Notes: generated from the letters alone by a model not told the origin. A stretch of DNA of 37,085 bases from an uncultured Flavobacteriales bacterium (GCA_913058295.1 CAJXRD010000032.1:1-37085), one strand, 5' to 3'; positions 7,542 to 15,800 are shown, counted from the first letter of the stretch. Numbers and translations: made by a program.

Positions 7542-8555
7542 CTATCTTCTACCTAATTTGATAACTTTCCCTTCTCTTAAAACAGTAAGTTCTATTGAGT
7601 CCCCTTCATTTCTTTGTTCCATCATGGTTGAAATATTTAGTAGAGATTGATCTGTTATTTCCACCTCAATACCATTAAATGCCAAAATTATATCTCCTCC
7701 TACTAGAATTTTAGCACCGGCAATTGTCATTTCTACATCTCCACCTCTAAGACCAATAACGCCAAAAGGAGAGGACAAAACTACTTTTTGAATAAGTAGT
7801 CCAGTTTCTTGAGGGATGTTAAATATATGAGCCATTTTTCCAGTTAAAGGAACCATTTCCACACCAGACCAAAAAGGTTTTTTTTCAAGAAGCAATTTTT
7901 TGGTTAAGTTAGAAGTTGTTGCAAAACCAATACCTTCAAAGCCGCCAGATTTAGTTAGTATATTACTAACAATACCGATTACTTCTCCCTGCATATTAAA
8001 CATTGGACCTCCTGAGTTTCCAGTATTTATCGCAGCATCTGTTTGAATATATTCATATTTAGTAAAGGGATTTTTATCTTCTATATTTCTTTTAAAACCA
8101 CTTACATAACCTGAAGAAAAGGAATGTCCTAATCCAAAAGGAGCACCTACTACAAATACTTTCGAGCCAACTTTAGCTTTATCAGAATCCCCTAATATTA
8201 CTGTAACAGCATTTTTTCTAGGATATAGAAGCTCAATTAATGCAACATCTGCAGTATTATATGATGAAATCACATTGGCTGGAATAACCTCTCCATCATA
8301 AAATTCTACATTTACCTTTTCAGCTACTTGCACCACATGTGCTGCAGTAATAATTTTTGTATTTGAAATCATGAATCCAGAACCCAAGCCACCAGCAGTA
8401 ATTGTTTTTGTGGTAGAACCATAGTTTACTATTTCTTTTTGCTCAGTTAAAATTTCAACTATAGCAGGATTTACTCTTTCGTATAAAGCTGATAGGTCTT
8501 GTGCTTGAAGGCTTATTGATACTAGAATTAGTAAGGAAAGTAAATATTTTTTCAT
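7542..8555 (-). CDS. HtrA/DegP-like trypsin-type serine protease with one PDZ domain
   Basis: A 337-residue exported protease. The signal peptide ends SLQAQ. The catalytic triad is complete: His73 (TAAHVV), Asp103 (ADVALIEL) and Ser181 (TGNSGGPM). The oxyanion and specificity loops are in the normal places (GAPFGLGHSFSSGYVSG, GIGFAT). A single PDZ domain covers about 235-337 (GLLIQKVVLSSPFGVIGLRGGD, GGDIILAFNGIEV). It would degrade or chaperone misfolded envelope proteins. One PDZ instead of two makes it DegS-like in layout, though DegS is membrane-anchored and this one appears cleaved. Its promoter lies in the end of rlmF. Confidence 0.9.
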   Translation of the reverse strand: MKKYLLSLLILVSISLQAQDLSALYERVNPAIVEILTEQKEIVNYGSTTKTITAGGLGSGFMISNTKIITAAHVVQVAEKVNVEFYDGEVIPANVISSYNTADVALIELLYPRKNAVTVILGDSDKAKVGSKVFVVGAPFGLGHSFSSGYVSGFKRNIEDKNPFTKYEYIQTDAAINTGNSGGPMFNMQGEVIGIVSNILTKSGGFEGIGFATTSNLTKKLLLEKKPFWSGVEMVPLTGKMAHIFNIPQETGLLIQKVVLSSPFGVIGLRGGDVEMTIAGAKILVGGDIILAFNGIEVEITDQSLLNISTMMEQRNEGDSIELTVLREGKVIKLGRR

Positions 8556-8577
8556 GAGTTATTTTTTTGAATGAAGG

Positions 8578-8612
8578 CAAAATTAATCTAATTAAAACTT
8601 CCAAGCAACAAA
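8578..8612 (-). promoter_or_regulatory. Promoter of the HtrA-like / glutaredoxin-like pair
   Basis: On the minus strand TTTG (8612-8609) is followed after 23 bases by TAATTTTG (8585-8578), a full -7 match; a second TTG at 8608-8606 gives a spacing of 20. The -33 box lies within the last codons of rlmF, which implies the protease operon starts independently of rlmF. Confidence 0.65.
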
Positions 8613-9467
8613 TCTACTTTTCTTATTTCCTTGTGTCATTGCAATGGTTTTATGGGTAGTTTTTAATTTGTCTAATTGCTTATATATTTTCTTTAAATTT
8701 TCTTTTTTAGAAACCAAAGTAGTAAACCAACCCACCTGATTTTTATAAGCAACACTTTGCTTTATCATTCTTTTAATAAATAATGTTTCCCCACCATTAC
8801 ACCAAAGTTCGTTTGCCTGTCCGCCAAAGTTCAAAGTGATTTCTTTTTTGGTTATATAAGCTTGGTTTTCATCCTGAAGATTCCTAAGTTTTTTTAGAGT
8901 TCCCTTGGTGGCTTCTTCTTCCGAATTGTGAAAAGGAGGATTACACATAGTAAAATGAAAATATTCATTTTCTAATAGTATTCCTTCAAATATATTGGCA
9001 TTATTTTTTTGATGCCTAATTTCAATATGCTTTTTTAATTTTTCTGAGGGATTAATATTGGCTTTAGCAGAAAGAACAGCATTAGTATCTATATCTGATC
9101 CAACCATATCCCAATTATAAATTTGAGTTCCCAAAATTGGATAGATACAATTGGCACCAACACCAATATCCAAACCTTTTATAGGTTTAGCAATATCTTC
9201 TTTAGAAATTAGATCTTTTAGATAGTGAATATAATCAGCTCTTCCAGGAATAGGAGGGCAGAGGTAATGTTCTGGTATCTTCCATTTTTCAACATGATAA
9301 TGTTTTTTTAACAAGGATTTGTTTAATTGTAGAACAGCTTCTGAAGATGAAAAATTAATGGTTTGTGTACCATGATCATTAACAAATGTGAAGGGAGCTA
9401 AATCGGGATTAACTTCGATTAATTCGTTGAAATTATAAGCTTGATTATGTAAATTGTTTGGATGCAA
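8592..9467 (-). CDS. rlmF: 23S rRNA (adenine-1618 N6)-methyltransferase RlmF
   Basis: A cytoplasmic SAM-dependent N6-adenine methyltransferase that modifies A1618 (E. coli numbering) of 23S rRNA. Diagnostic segments are LHNQAYNFNELIEVNPDLAPF, YLCPPIPGRADYIHYL (about 68-83), SAM motif I LDIGVGANCIYP (99-110), SDIDTNAV, and the catalytic NPPF at 176-179 in MCNPPFHNSEEE. The 291-residue length is normal. No ATG exists in frame near the 5' end: the start is TTG at 9467, immediately before the conserved His-Pro-x-Asn that opens the family, and an in-frame stop lies six codons upstream (9483-9485). A non-ATG start is therefore required unless the true start has been lost. Confidence 0.93.
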   Translation of the reverse strand: MHPNNLHNQAYNFNELIEVNPDLAPFTFVNDHGTQTINFSSSEAVLQLNKSLLKKHYHVEKWKIPEHYLCPPIPGRADYIHYLKDLISKEDIAKPIKGLDIGVGANCIYPILGTQIYNWDMVGSDIDTNAVLSAKANINPSEKLKKHIEIRHQKNNANIFEGILLENEYFHFTMCNPPFHNSEEEATKGTLKKLRNLQDENQAYITKKEITLNFGGQANELWCNGGETLFIKRMIKQSVAYKNQVGWFTTLVSKKENLKKIYKQLDKLKTTHKTIAMTQGNKKSRFVAWKF

Positions 9468-9590
9468 ATTAAAAGGGAGGTATTAATATTAGATTATATT
9501 ATTAAGGATTATAATTTATTAAAAATAGTAAATAATTAGGTCATTAATATGAATATCTGAAAAGAATCAAATAATAAAATCTTAGAGCGT

Positions 9591-9598
9591 TAATTTTG
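9591..9598 (+). promoter_or_regulatory. Possible -7 element in the rlmF / secreted-protein gap
   Basis: The 315-base gap 9468-9782 is extremely A+T-rich and holds no credible gene. TAATTTTG at 9591-9598 matches TANNTTTG on the plus strand and would give a leader of about 180 bases to the gene at 9783. No -33 box is evident and other weak A/T matches exist nearer the gene. Confidence 0.3.
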
Positions 9599-9782
9599 AC
9601 TAATTCGAAAAAAAATACATTTATTAATACAGATTTACTATATTTAGCTAATAATTTATAACAAAATATTTAAAAACAATAAAAAGAAACAAAAATTAAA
9701 ATTAACATTTGGCCCCATCTTATTTCTATTCTTTGCAATAGATTTTTTATTTTTTAACCTCATAACTAATCAAATATAACAA

Positions 9783-10250
9783 ATGAAAAAAACTAGCCAA
9801 ATACTGATTGCCATGGTATTATTATTAAGTAATGCCTTTTATGGTCAAACCCACACCATTACTCTTAACGTGGATACAGCTAATTTGACCAATGACAATG
9901 TGACTTCAGAATCCATAACTTATTTTACTGCAGAAAATACTCAAGTAGATGTAGCATCTCCGCCCGAAGACTTTGAAATTACAGTTCCGAATGGAGCAAC
10001 CATAATTTGGGAAGGAGTATCCTCTTCTTCAGATGAAGATACTATCGAAATATTTATGATAAAGTGGGAAAAGGGACCAAGAATATTTAGTTCAGATGAC
10101 ATTCCTGGTAATGGAAATGGAACAGCAAATGCTGTTGTCAATGGACAAACACCAGGTGAACCCTACAAATATAAAATATTATTTAAAGTAAATGGTACTG
10201 GTCGAATGTATCAAATTGACCCAAAAATAAAAATTGGCCCTGGAAATTAA
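9783..10250 (+). CDS. Small exported protein of unknown function, first gene of the cyclase cluster
   Basis: A 155-residue protein with a clear signal peptide (MKKTSQILIAMVLLLSNAFYGQ), so about 133 residues mature, Thr-, Ser- and Asp-rich and probably all beta. Segments such as ITVPNGATIIWEG, IEIFMIKWEKGPRIFSSDDI and YKYKILFKVNGTGRMYQIDPKIKI suggest a small immunoglobulin- or cupredoxin-like sandwich, but the usual copper ligands are missing. I do not recognise a family. It sits 15 bases before the cyclase gene on the same strand, and the first strong terminator downstream lies inside the cyclase frame. Since the cyclase sensor is on the outer side of the inner membrane, a ligand or co-sensor role is possible but only inferred. 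Confidence 0.75.
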   Translation: MKKTSQILIAMVLLLSNAFYGQTHTITLNVDTANLTNDNVTSESITYFTAENTQVDVASPPEDFEITVPNGATIIWEGVSSSSDEDTIEIFMIKWEKGPRIFSSDDIPGNGNGTANAVVNGQTPGEPYKYKILFKVNGTGRMYQIDPKIKIGPGN

Positions 10251-10265
10251 TTTTCTTTAATTTTT

Positions 10266-12101
10266 ATGTACAACTTCTATTTTTTATTGACATTGTTATT
10301 AAAGAAAGCCTATATTTTATTAGGCTTTTTTTTAATACTAAGTGGAACTGTTTATAGTCAAAACGAGACTCAAATAGATAGCCTTGAACTAGTTTATCTA
10401 AATAATACATTTAAATCAGAAGAGCAACTAAAGCTCCTCGATATTCTTGCTGACGATCATCCAGACCCAGAAAAAGCTCTTATTTACAGTGAAACCCTTA
10501 TTCAAAAATCTCAAGCCTTAGACTCTACTTATTATGTTTATACCGGTTTGCTTTATAAGGGAAATGCTTTAACCCGGAAAGGAAATTATACAGAGGCATT
10601 ACAAAGTTATTTTAAAGCTACAAATATTGCAATTGAAGAGAAAAATGATAAAAAATTGGGGCTTGTAAGCATTACCATTGCAGATGTTTACTCCAATATG
10701 GGAAATCACAATAATGCCATTCAATATTATCAAAAAGGCATAAAAATTTTAAGAAGGGAGAATGACTCTGTGAACCTTGCCTCAGCTTTATTAAACGCAG
10801 GAGATGAATATTTAAATCAAGATAATCTAGATGCTGCTATTGTACATTTTGAAGAATCTGGTCTTATTTTTAAGAATATAGATTTTTTAATGGGTACTGC
10901 TTATAACCTTGGTAATGTTGGTATGGTCTATGCAAAACAGGGTAAAGATTCCTTAGCTTTAGTTAATATTAAAAGTGCTATTAAGATTTTAGAAGAGATT
11001 GAAGTATATCACCCTATTTCGGATTACTTAACTTATATGTCTGAAATTTACAGAAAAAATAACGATTGGAATACAGCTCTTAAATATTCTGAATTAAGTC
11101 TTGAATTGGCACAAAAATATGGCTTAAAAAAGCAAATTAGTGATGCTAATCTTCAGATATCTAAATTATATGAACAAAAAGGAAACTTAATAGAACATAT
11201 TAAATATTATAAAAACCACATTGCATATAAGGATAGTGTTAGTAATATTTCCTCTGTACAGCAAATGGCTACCATTAGAGCAGATTTTGAAATTTCTCAA
11301 AAACAAATAGAAGTAGATCTTCTAAATGAACAAAAAAGGACACAGCGAATTTTAGTGTTTTCTATAATTGTCGCTTTGTTTTTAGTAATACTATTAGCTA
11401 TAGGTGTTTACAGGCGATATTATTTTATTAAAAAAACCAAAAAAATAATAGAAGATGAAAAGAATCGCTCAGAAAATTTGCTCTTAAATATTTTACCAGA
11501 AGAAACTGCTCAAGAACTAAAAGAGTTTGGAAAAGTAAAAGCAAAAAAGATAGAATCGGTTACAGTTCTATTTACAGATTTTAAAGAATTTACGCAATAT
11601 GCAGAAAACCTACCTCCAGAAGAATTGGTAGAAAGTATAGATTTCTATTTTTCGAAATTTGATGCAATTATGGAAAAGTATGGATTAGAAAAAATTAAAA
11701 CCGTAGGAGATGCCTATATGTGTGCAGGAGGTTTACCATTTCCAACAAAAGACCATGCATTGAAAATGACACAAGCTGCTTTTGAAATTAATGAGTTTGT
11801 AAAAGAGGCCAAAGCAAATAATCCAATTAATCAAACACGTTTTGATATTCGTATCGGAATAAATACAGGGCCTATTGTCGCTGGAGTAGTGGGAACCAAA
11901 AAGTTTGCTTACGATATATGGGGAGATACAGTGAATATAGCTTCAAGAATGGAAACCAATTCAGAACCTGGGAAAATAAATGTTTCAGAGAATACTTATG
12001 AATTAATAAAGGATACATTTAATTGTGAATTTAGAGGAGAAATTCAAGTAAAGCATAGAGGATCAATGAAGATGTATTTCGTTTATAAAAAGGACTCTTA
12101 A
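10266..12101 (+). CDS. TPR sensor / membrane-spanning class III nucleotide cyclase
   Basis: A 611-residue receptor-like cyclase. An N-terminal hydrophobic stretch ends in a signal-peptide-like site (SGTVYSQ, about 26-32). Residues about 45-330 are TPR repeats (AGDEYLNQDNLDAAIVHFEE and similar), then a membrane helix at about 362-382, a short coiled coil ending LLLNILPEETAQEL, and the catalytic domain from about 430. Key residues are all present: metal-binding Asp438 (FTDF) and Asp482 (GDAYM), base-selecting Lys478 and Asp550 (YDIWGD) as in adenylate cyclases, and transition-state Asn557 and Arg561 (NIASRM). TPRs should face the periplasm, the catalytic domain the cytoplasm. TTG codons at 10287 and 10293 are alternative starts that keep the signal peptide. 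The PycTM-like gene follows 54 bases later without a terminator. Confidence 0.9.
   Translation: MYNFYFLLTLLLKKAYILLGFFLILSGTVYSQNETQIDSLELVYLNNTFKSEEQLKLLDILADDHPDPEKALIYSETLIQKSQALDSTYYVYTGLLYKGNALTRKGNYTEALQSYFKATNIAIEEKNDKKLGLVSITIADVYSNMGNHNNAIQYYQKGIKILRRENDSVNLASALLNAGDEYLNQDNLDAAIVHFEESGLIFKNIDFLMGTAYNLGNVGMVYAKQGKDSLALVNIKSAIKILEEIEVYHPISDYLTYMSEIYRKNNDWNTALKYSELSLELAQKYGLKKQISDANLQISKLYEQKGNLIEHIKYYKNHIAYKDSVSNISSVQQMATIRADFEISQKQIEVDLLNEQKRTQRILVFSIIVALFLVILLAIGVYRRYYFIKKTKKIIEDEKNRSENLLLNILPEETAQELKEFGKVKAKKIESVTVLFTDFKEFTQYAENLPPEELVESIDFYFSKFDAIMEKYGLEKIKTVGDAYMCAGGLPFPTKDHALKMTQAAFEINEFVKEAKANNPINQTRFDIRIGINTGPIVAGVVGTKKFAYDIWGDTVNIASRMETNSEPGKINVSENTYELIKDTFNCEFRGEIQVKHRGSMKMYFVYKKDS
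10305..10333 (+). terminator. Intrinsic terminator inside the signal-peptide codons of the cyclase gene
   Basis: AAAGCCTA (10305-10312) and TAGGCTTT (10321-10328) form an 8-base-pair stem with an 8-base loop, running straight into eight T (10326-10333). It sits 55 bases after the stop of the small secreted gene and within codons 14-23 of the cyclase frame. It looks like the terminator or attenuator of the first gene, leaving cyclase and effector to read-through. Confidence 0.65.
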
Positions 12102-12155
12102 AAAAATAAGTCATTGTAAATTAGTCTATAATAGAATCACAAAAGTAAAAATAGC

Positions 12156-12665
12156 ATGTTCAAACAAGACACAAATAATTACTGGGAACAATTAGAACGT
12201 TTAGAAAAACTAATACGAGCTTCAGAATTAAAAGCAGGTATCATTTTTTCGTTTCATAGTTTGATATTAGGTCTTTTTCTGGATCGATTGGAAAATTTTA
12301 AACCTATTTTTGAGGATAGCGCGCTTTTAGTCATATTTACCTATTGCTGGATTTTTTTAGTATTGGTGTCTATTTTCTTTTGTTTTAAATGTTTTCATCC
12401 TAAAATGGAATTGAAATACGATAAGAATGTATTTTTCTTCAGAGACGCAGCCTATCGCTTTGGAAATGTTAAGGAATATTCTAAAAAATTAATGGAGACC
12501 TGTGAAACCGAAGAAGAAATACTAACGCAATTAAGCCAGCAAATTCATGTAGAAAGCAAAATAGTTAATCAGAAGTTTAAAAGTGTACAACGAGCCATTA
12601 CATTCTTTGCCCTGAGTTTTGTATTTGTTATTTTAATCCTAGTTTTTTGGATCATAAAAATTTAA
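12156..12665 (+). CDS. PycTM-like (DUF5706) membrane effector protein
   Basis: A 169-residue inner-membrane protein. The layout matches the DUF5706 / Pycsar effector family: an N-terminal amphipathic helix (WEQLERLEKLIRASELKAG), TM1 at about 26-43, TM2 at about 57-80, a cytoplasmic segment beginning with the hallmark NVFFFRDAAYRFGNVKEY (91-108), a helix EEILTQLSQQIHVESKIVNQKFK, and TM3 at about 147-168. In Pycsar systems such proteins sense cCMP or cUMP and disrupt the membrane. Here it lies directly behind a class III cyclase on the same strand, 54 bases away, with no clear promoter of its own. Members also occur outside proven defence systems. The family call is by eye. Confidence 0.78.
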   Translation: MFKQDTNNYWEQLERLEKLIRASELKAGIIFSFHSLILGLFLDRLENFKPIFEDSALLVIFTYCWIFLVLVSIFFCFKCFHPKMELKYDKNVFFFRDAAYRFGNVKEYSKKLMETCETEEEILTQLSQQIHVESKIVNQKFKSVQRAITFFALSFVFVILILVFWIIKI

Positions 12666-12731
12666 AATTAATATAAAACCATTTATTAATTCTCTTTCCA
12701 ATTTTAAGAAATCACTTTTCTCTTTAAACTA

Positions 12732-12764
12732 TTGTAACAGATGCTATTTAAAGTAGTACTTTTG
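12732..12764 (+). promoter_or_regulatory. Promoter of the DEAD-box helicase gene
   Basis: TTG at 12732-12734 and TACTTTTG at 12757-12764 (full TANNTTTG) are 22 bases apart. An in-frame ATG at 12741 lies between the two boxes and so is not translated; the start is the ATG at 12780. Confidence 0.75.
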
Positions 12765-12779
12765 CAAAAATTTAATTAC

Positions 12780-14129
12780 ATGGAATCTTTTTCAGAATTT
12801 AATATTTCCAATCCACTGCGTAATGCAATAGATGACTTAGGTTTTGAAAAACCAACACCTATTCAATCCCAATCCTTTTCGGTAATTCAATCTGGAAAAG
12901 ATATGGTAGGGATTGCGCAAACTGGTACAGGTAAAACCTTTGCCTATATGTTGCCTATTTTACAAGGGCTTAAATTTTCTAAAGAATTGCATCCTAGTGT
13001 TTTAATAATGGTGCCAACCAGAGAATTGGTAATTCAGGTTGTAGATGAAATCGAAAAGTTCTCTAAGTACATGACTGTTCGCGCATTAGGAGTTTATGGA
13101 GGCGTAAACATGAACCGTCAAAAAGAAGCAGTTGCTCTTGGAACCGATATCATTGTTGCTACACCCGGACGTTTATACGATTTAGTATTAAGCAGAGCAT
13201 TACAATTAAAATCGATTAATAAATTAGTAATCGATGAAGTAGATGTAATGTTGGATTTGGGTTTTCGTTATCAGTTGATAAATATTTTCGAATTACTTCC
13301 TGTTCGTCGTCAAAACATTATGTTTTCGGCTACCATGACCGAGGATGTATATGAATTAATACATGACTTTTTTCAAGCTCCTGAAACTATTTCAGTTGCA
13401 GTTAGTGGAACTCCATTAGATAATATAAAACAGTTTAGTTATGCTGTCCCTAATTTTTATACCAAGAAAAATTTATTAGAAAATTTACTTCAGGATACGG
13501 AGACCTATAGAAAAGTATTGGTTTTTGTTTCCAATAAAAAAAGTGCCGATTTATTGTATTCAGAATTAGAAGATACTTTTACTTCAGAATTAGCTGTTAT
13601 TCATTCCAACAAAACTCAGAATTTCAGGATACGTTCTATTGAAAATTTTAATGCGGAAGAAACAAGAATCTTAGTCACTACCGATATTATGGCGCGTGGT
13701 TTAGATTTGGATACCATATCGCATGTCATCAACTTTGATACCCCAGCCTATCCTGAAAACTATATGCATCGTATAGGGAGATCAGGTAGGGCAGAACAAG
13801 AAGGAAGGTCATTGTTATTATACACTGAAAAGGAAGAGCCATTAAAAGAAGCTATAGAATCTTTAATGGATTATGAGATTCCTTTATTAGAGATACCGGA
13901 AGATGTTGAAATAACAAATCAATTAACTTACGATGAGAAGCCTAAAATTCGAGAACGTAATAATCCTTTAAAAGTTGAAGAATCTGGAAAAGGATTTCAC
14001 GAAAAAAAGGATAAAAACAAAAAGGAAAATCAAGGAGGTTCTTATAAACGAACCATCAAAAAGAAATATAAAAAGCCCAAAACTAAAGGAGATAAATTTT
14101 TTAGAGGCGGTATTAATAAAAAGAAATAG
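12780..14129 (+). CDS. DEAD-box-type RNA helicase with DEVD motif II
   Basis: A 449-residue ATP-dependent RNA helicase of the RhlE/CshA-like kind. In order: Q motif GFEKPTPIQ (21-29), motif I AQTGTGKT (46-53), Ia PTREL (79-83), Ib TPGR (128-131), motif II DEVD at 152-155 in place of DEAD, motif III SAT, then the second RecA domain with ILVTTDIMARGLD and motif VI HRIGRSGR. A basic, disordered tail (KKKYKKPK and similar) ends the protein and should bind RNA. Ala to Val in motif II is a mild change that keeps the two acidic residues, so activity is expected. Likely roles are ribosome assembly or mRNA turnover, especially in the cold. The start at 12780 is fixed by the promoter. Confidence 0.92.
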   Translation: MESFSEFNISNPLRNAIDDLGFEKPTPIQSQSFSVIQSGKDMVGIAQTGTGKTFAYMLPILQGLKFSKELHPSVLIMVPTRELVIQVVDEIEKFSKYMTVRALGVYGGVNMNRQKEAVALGTDIIVATPGRLYDLVLSRALQLKSINKLVIDEVDVMLDLGFRYQLINIFELLPVRRQNIMFSATMTEDVYELIHDFFQAPETISVAVSGTPLDNIKQFSYAVPNFYTKKNLLENLLQDTETYRKVLVFVSNKKSADLLYSELEDTFTSELAVIHSNKTQNFRIRSIENFNAEETRILVTTDIMARGLDLDTISHVINFDTPAYPENYMHRIGRSGRAEQEGRSLLLYTEKEEPLKEAIESLMDYEIPLLEIPEDVEITNQLTYDEKPKIRERNNPLKVEESGKGFHEKKDKNKKENQGGSYKRTIKKKYKKPKTKGDKFFRGGINKKK

Positions 14130-14153
14130 TATTCATTATAATTAATTATAGCA

Positions 14154-15713
14154 TTGAAAACACCTGAATTAGCATTACAAGAGAAAAAGACGGATAAGGA
14201 ATTATATGAATACCAAAAGGGAGCAATAAGTAAAATTTTTGAAAGATTTGAAAATGCACCAGAGGATCATCATTTGCTTTATCAGTTGCCTACTGGAGGT
14301 GGGAAGACCGTAATATTTTCTGAAATGGTACGTCAGTATCTAAAACATCATAAAAAGAAAGTTTTAGTAATGACTCACCGTTTGGAATTGTGTCGTCAAA
14401 CTTCAGATATGTTGGATAGTTTTGGTGTTGTAAACAAAGTAGTAAACAGTACCGCAAATTTAGATGACCAAGCAAAATATAGTTGTTTTGTTGCCATGGT
14501 AGAGACTTTAAACAATCGTTTAAACGAAAACAAATTAGATATTTCAGATATTGGTTTGGTTATTATTGATGAGGCACATTATAATTCTTTTCTAAAACTA
14601 TTTAAATTCTTCGATAAGTCCTTTATTCTTGGGGTTACTGCAACTCCATTGAGTTCTAATAAAGAACTACCAATGAAGGATAGTTACGATGAGTTAATTA
14701 CTGGGGAAACTATAGAGTCCTTAATTAGAAATGAGTTTTTGGCGAGAGCTGAAATCTTTCAATATAATATGGGATTAACCACTCTAGAAGTTGGTTCTAA
14801 TGGGGATTATACGGTAAAGTCTTCTGAAGATTTATATACTAGTAATGCCATGATGGGCAACCTATTGGAAGCCTACCAGAAGAATTCTATGGGTAAAAAA
14901 ACCTTGATATTTAATAATGGTATTAATACCTCGGTGCAAGTATATTATATGTTTCGTCAAGCGGGACTTCCTATAAAGCATTTAGACAATACTGCCACTA
15001 AAAAGCAACGTGCAGAAATTATACAATGGTTTAAAGAAACACCTGATGCTATATTAACTTCAGTAAGTATTTTGACCACAGGTTTTGATGAACCAACCAT
15101 CGATACAATCATTTTAAATAGAGCAACAAAATCGTTGACTCTTTACTATCAAATGATAGGACGTGGATCTCGTATATTAAATGATAAATCTACCTTTAAT
15201 GTAATCGATTTAGGTAATAATACACATCGTTTTGGGCCTTGGGGAGCTGATCTAGATTGGCAAACTATTTTTAAGTCTCCAGATTATTTTGTAGATAAAA
15301 TTTTAGATGATGAGGATATAGAAGGTAATTTTAGGTTTGAATTGGAGCCTGAAGTCCGTGAAAAATTCTCTAAATCTGATGAAGTTTATTTTGACGTTAA
15401 AGATGTTTATCAAAAAGGAGTTGCGAAAGGAGAATCTTCTAAGAAGGTATTGGAAAGATCTATAGCACAACATGCATTTATCTGTATAGAAAATAGCGAA
15501 GATGTTTACGATGCTTTAAGTTTAGCTAAGAAATTAGGAGACGATATAGATCATAGAATTGCACGTTATACAAAATGTATTAGCCGAAGCACTCATAACT
15601 TTATTTTTTGGTTAAGAGACGATTATCGTTTAAAACTTCGAAATTACCTACGTGAAAATTTTGACCGTATCTATGAAGAAATTCATGGCTTTCCTCCTAA
15701 GGAAGAAGAATAG
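14154..15713 (+). CDS. DEAD/DEAH superfamily 2 helicase (UvrB/Res-type)
   Basis: A 519-residue superfamily 2 helicase related to the helicase part of type III restriction enzymes and XPB/SSL2. Motif I is QLPTGGGKT (44-52), motif II DEAH at 139-142, motif III GVTATPL; the second domain has LTTGFDEPTIDTIILNRATKS and motif VI QMIGRGSR. No nuclease or methylase domain or partner is seen, so this is not a restriction system by itself. The start is TTG at 14154: an in-frame stop lies at 14139-14141, and the first internal ATG would remove motif I. It follows the DEAD-box gene by 24 bases with no terminator, probably as an operon. A perfect 14-base A/T palindrome (14137-14150) lies just before the start. 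Confidence 0.88.
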   Translation: MKTPELALQEKKTDKELYEYQKGAISKIFERFENAPEDHHLLYQLPTGGGKTVIFSEMVRQYLKHHKKKVLVMTHRLELCRQTSDMLDSFGVVNKVVNSTANLDDQAKYSCFVAMVETLNNRLNENKLDISDIGLVIIDEAHYNSFLKLFKFFDKSFILGVTATPLSSNKELPMKDSYDELITGETIESLIRNEFLARAEIFQYNMGLTTLEVGSNGDYTVKSSEDLYTSNAMMGNLLEAYQKNSMGKKTLIFNNGINTSVQVYYMFRQAGLPIKHLDNTATKKQRAEIIQWFKETPDAILTSVSILTTGFDEPTIDTIILNRATKSLTLYYQMIGRGSRILNDKSTFNVIDLGNNTHRFGPWGADLDWQTIFKSPDYFVDKILDDEDIEGNFRFELEPEVREKFSKSDEVYFDVKDVYQKGVAKGESSKKVLERSIAQHAFICIENSEDVYDALSLAKKLGDDIDHRIARYTKCISRSTHNFIFWLRDDYRLKLRNYLRENFDRIYEEIHGFPPKEEE

Positions 15714-15800
15714 GAACTTGAGATAAGTATTTTATCGAAGTATATTTTGTTTTTGCTGATGAAAATTTTTAATCTGTATTTAAAAGATTAAGTTTGAAGG

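Noticed and set aside
12741-12779. N-terminal extension of the DEAD-box helicase
   Set aside because: The ATG lies between the -33 and -7 boxes of the promoter; the conserved protein starts at 12780.
14137-14150. Perfect 14-base palindrome TATAATTAATTATA before the SF2 helicase start
   Set aside because: Pure A/T palindromes of this size are expected by chance in such DNA; noted only in the gene entry.
14154-15713. SF2 helicase as part of a restriction or phage-defence system
   Set aside because: No nuclease, methylase or specificity partner is adjacent; the neighbour is an ordinary DEAD-box helicase.
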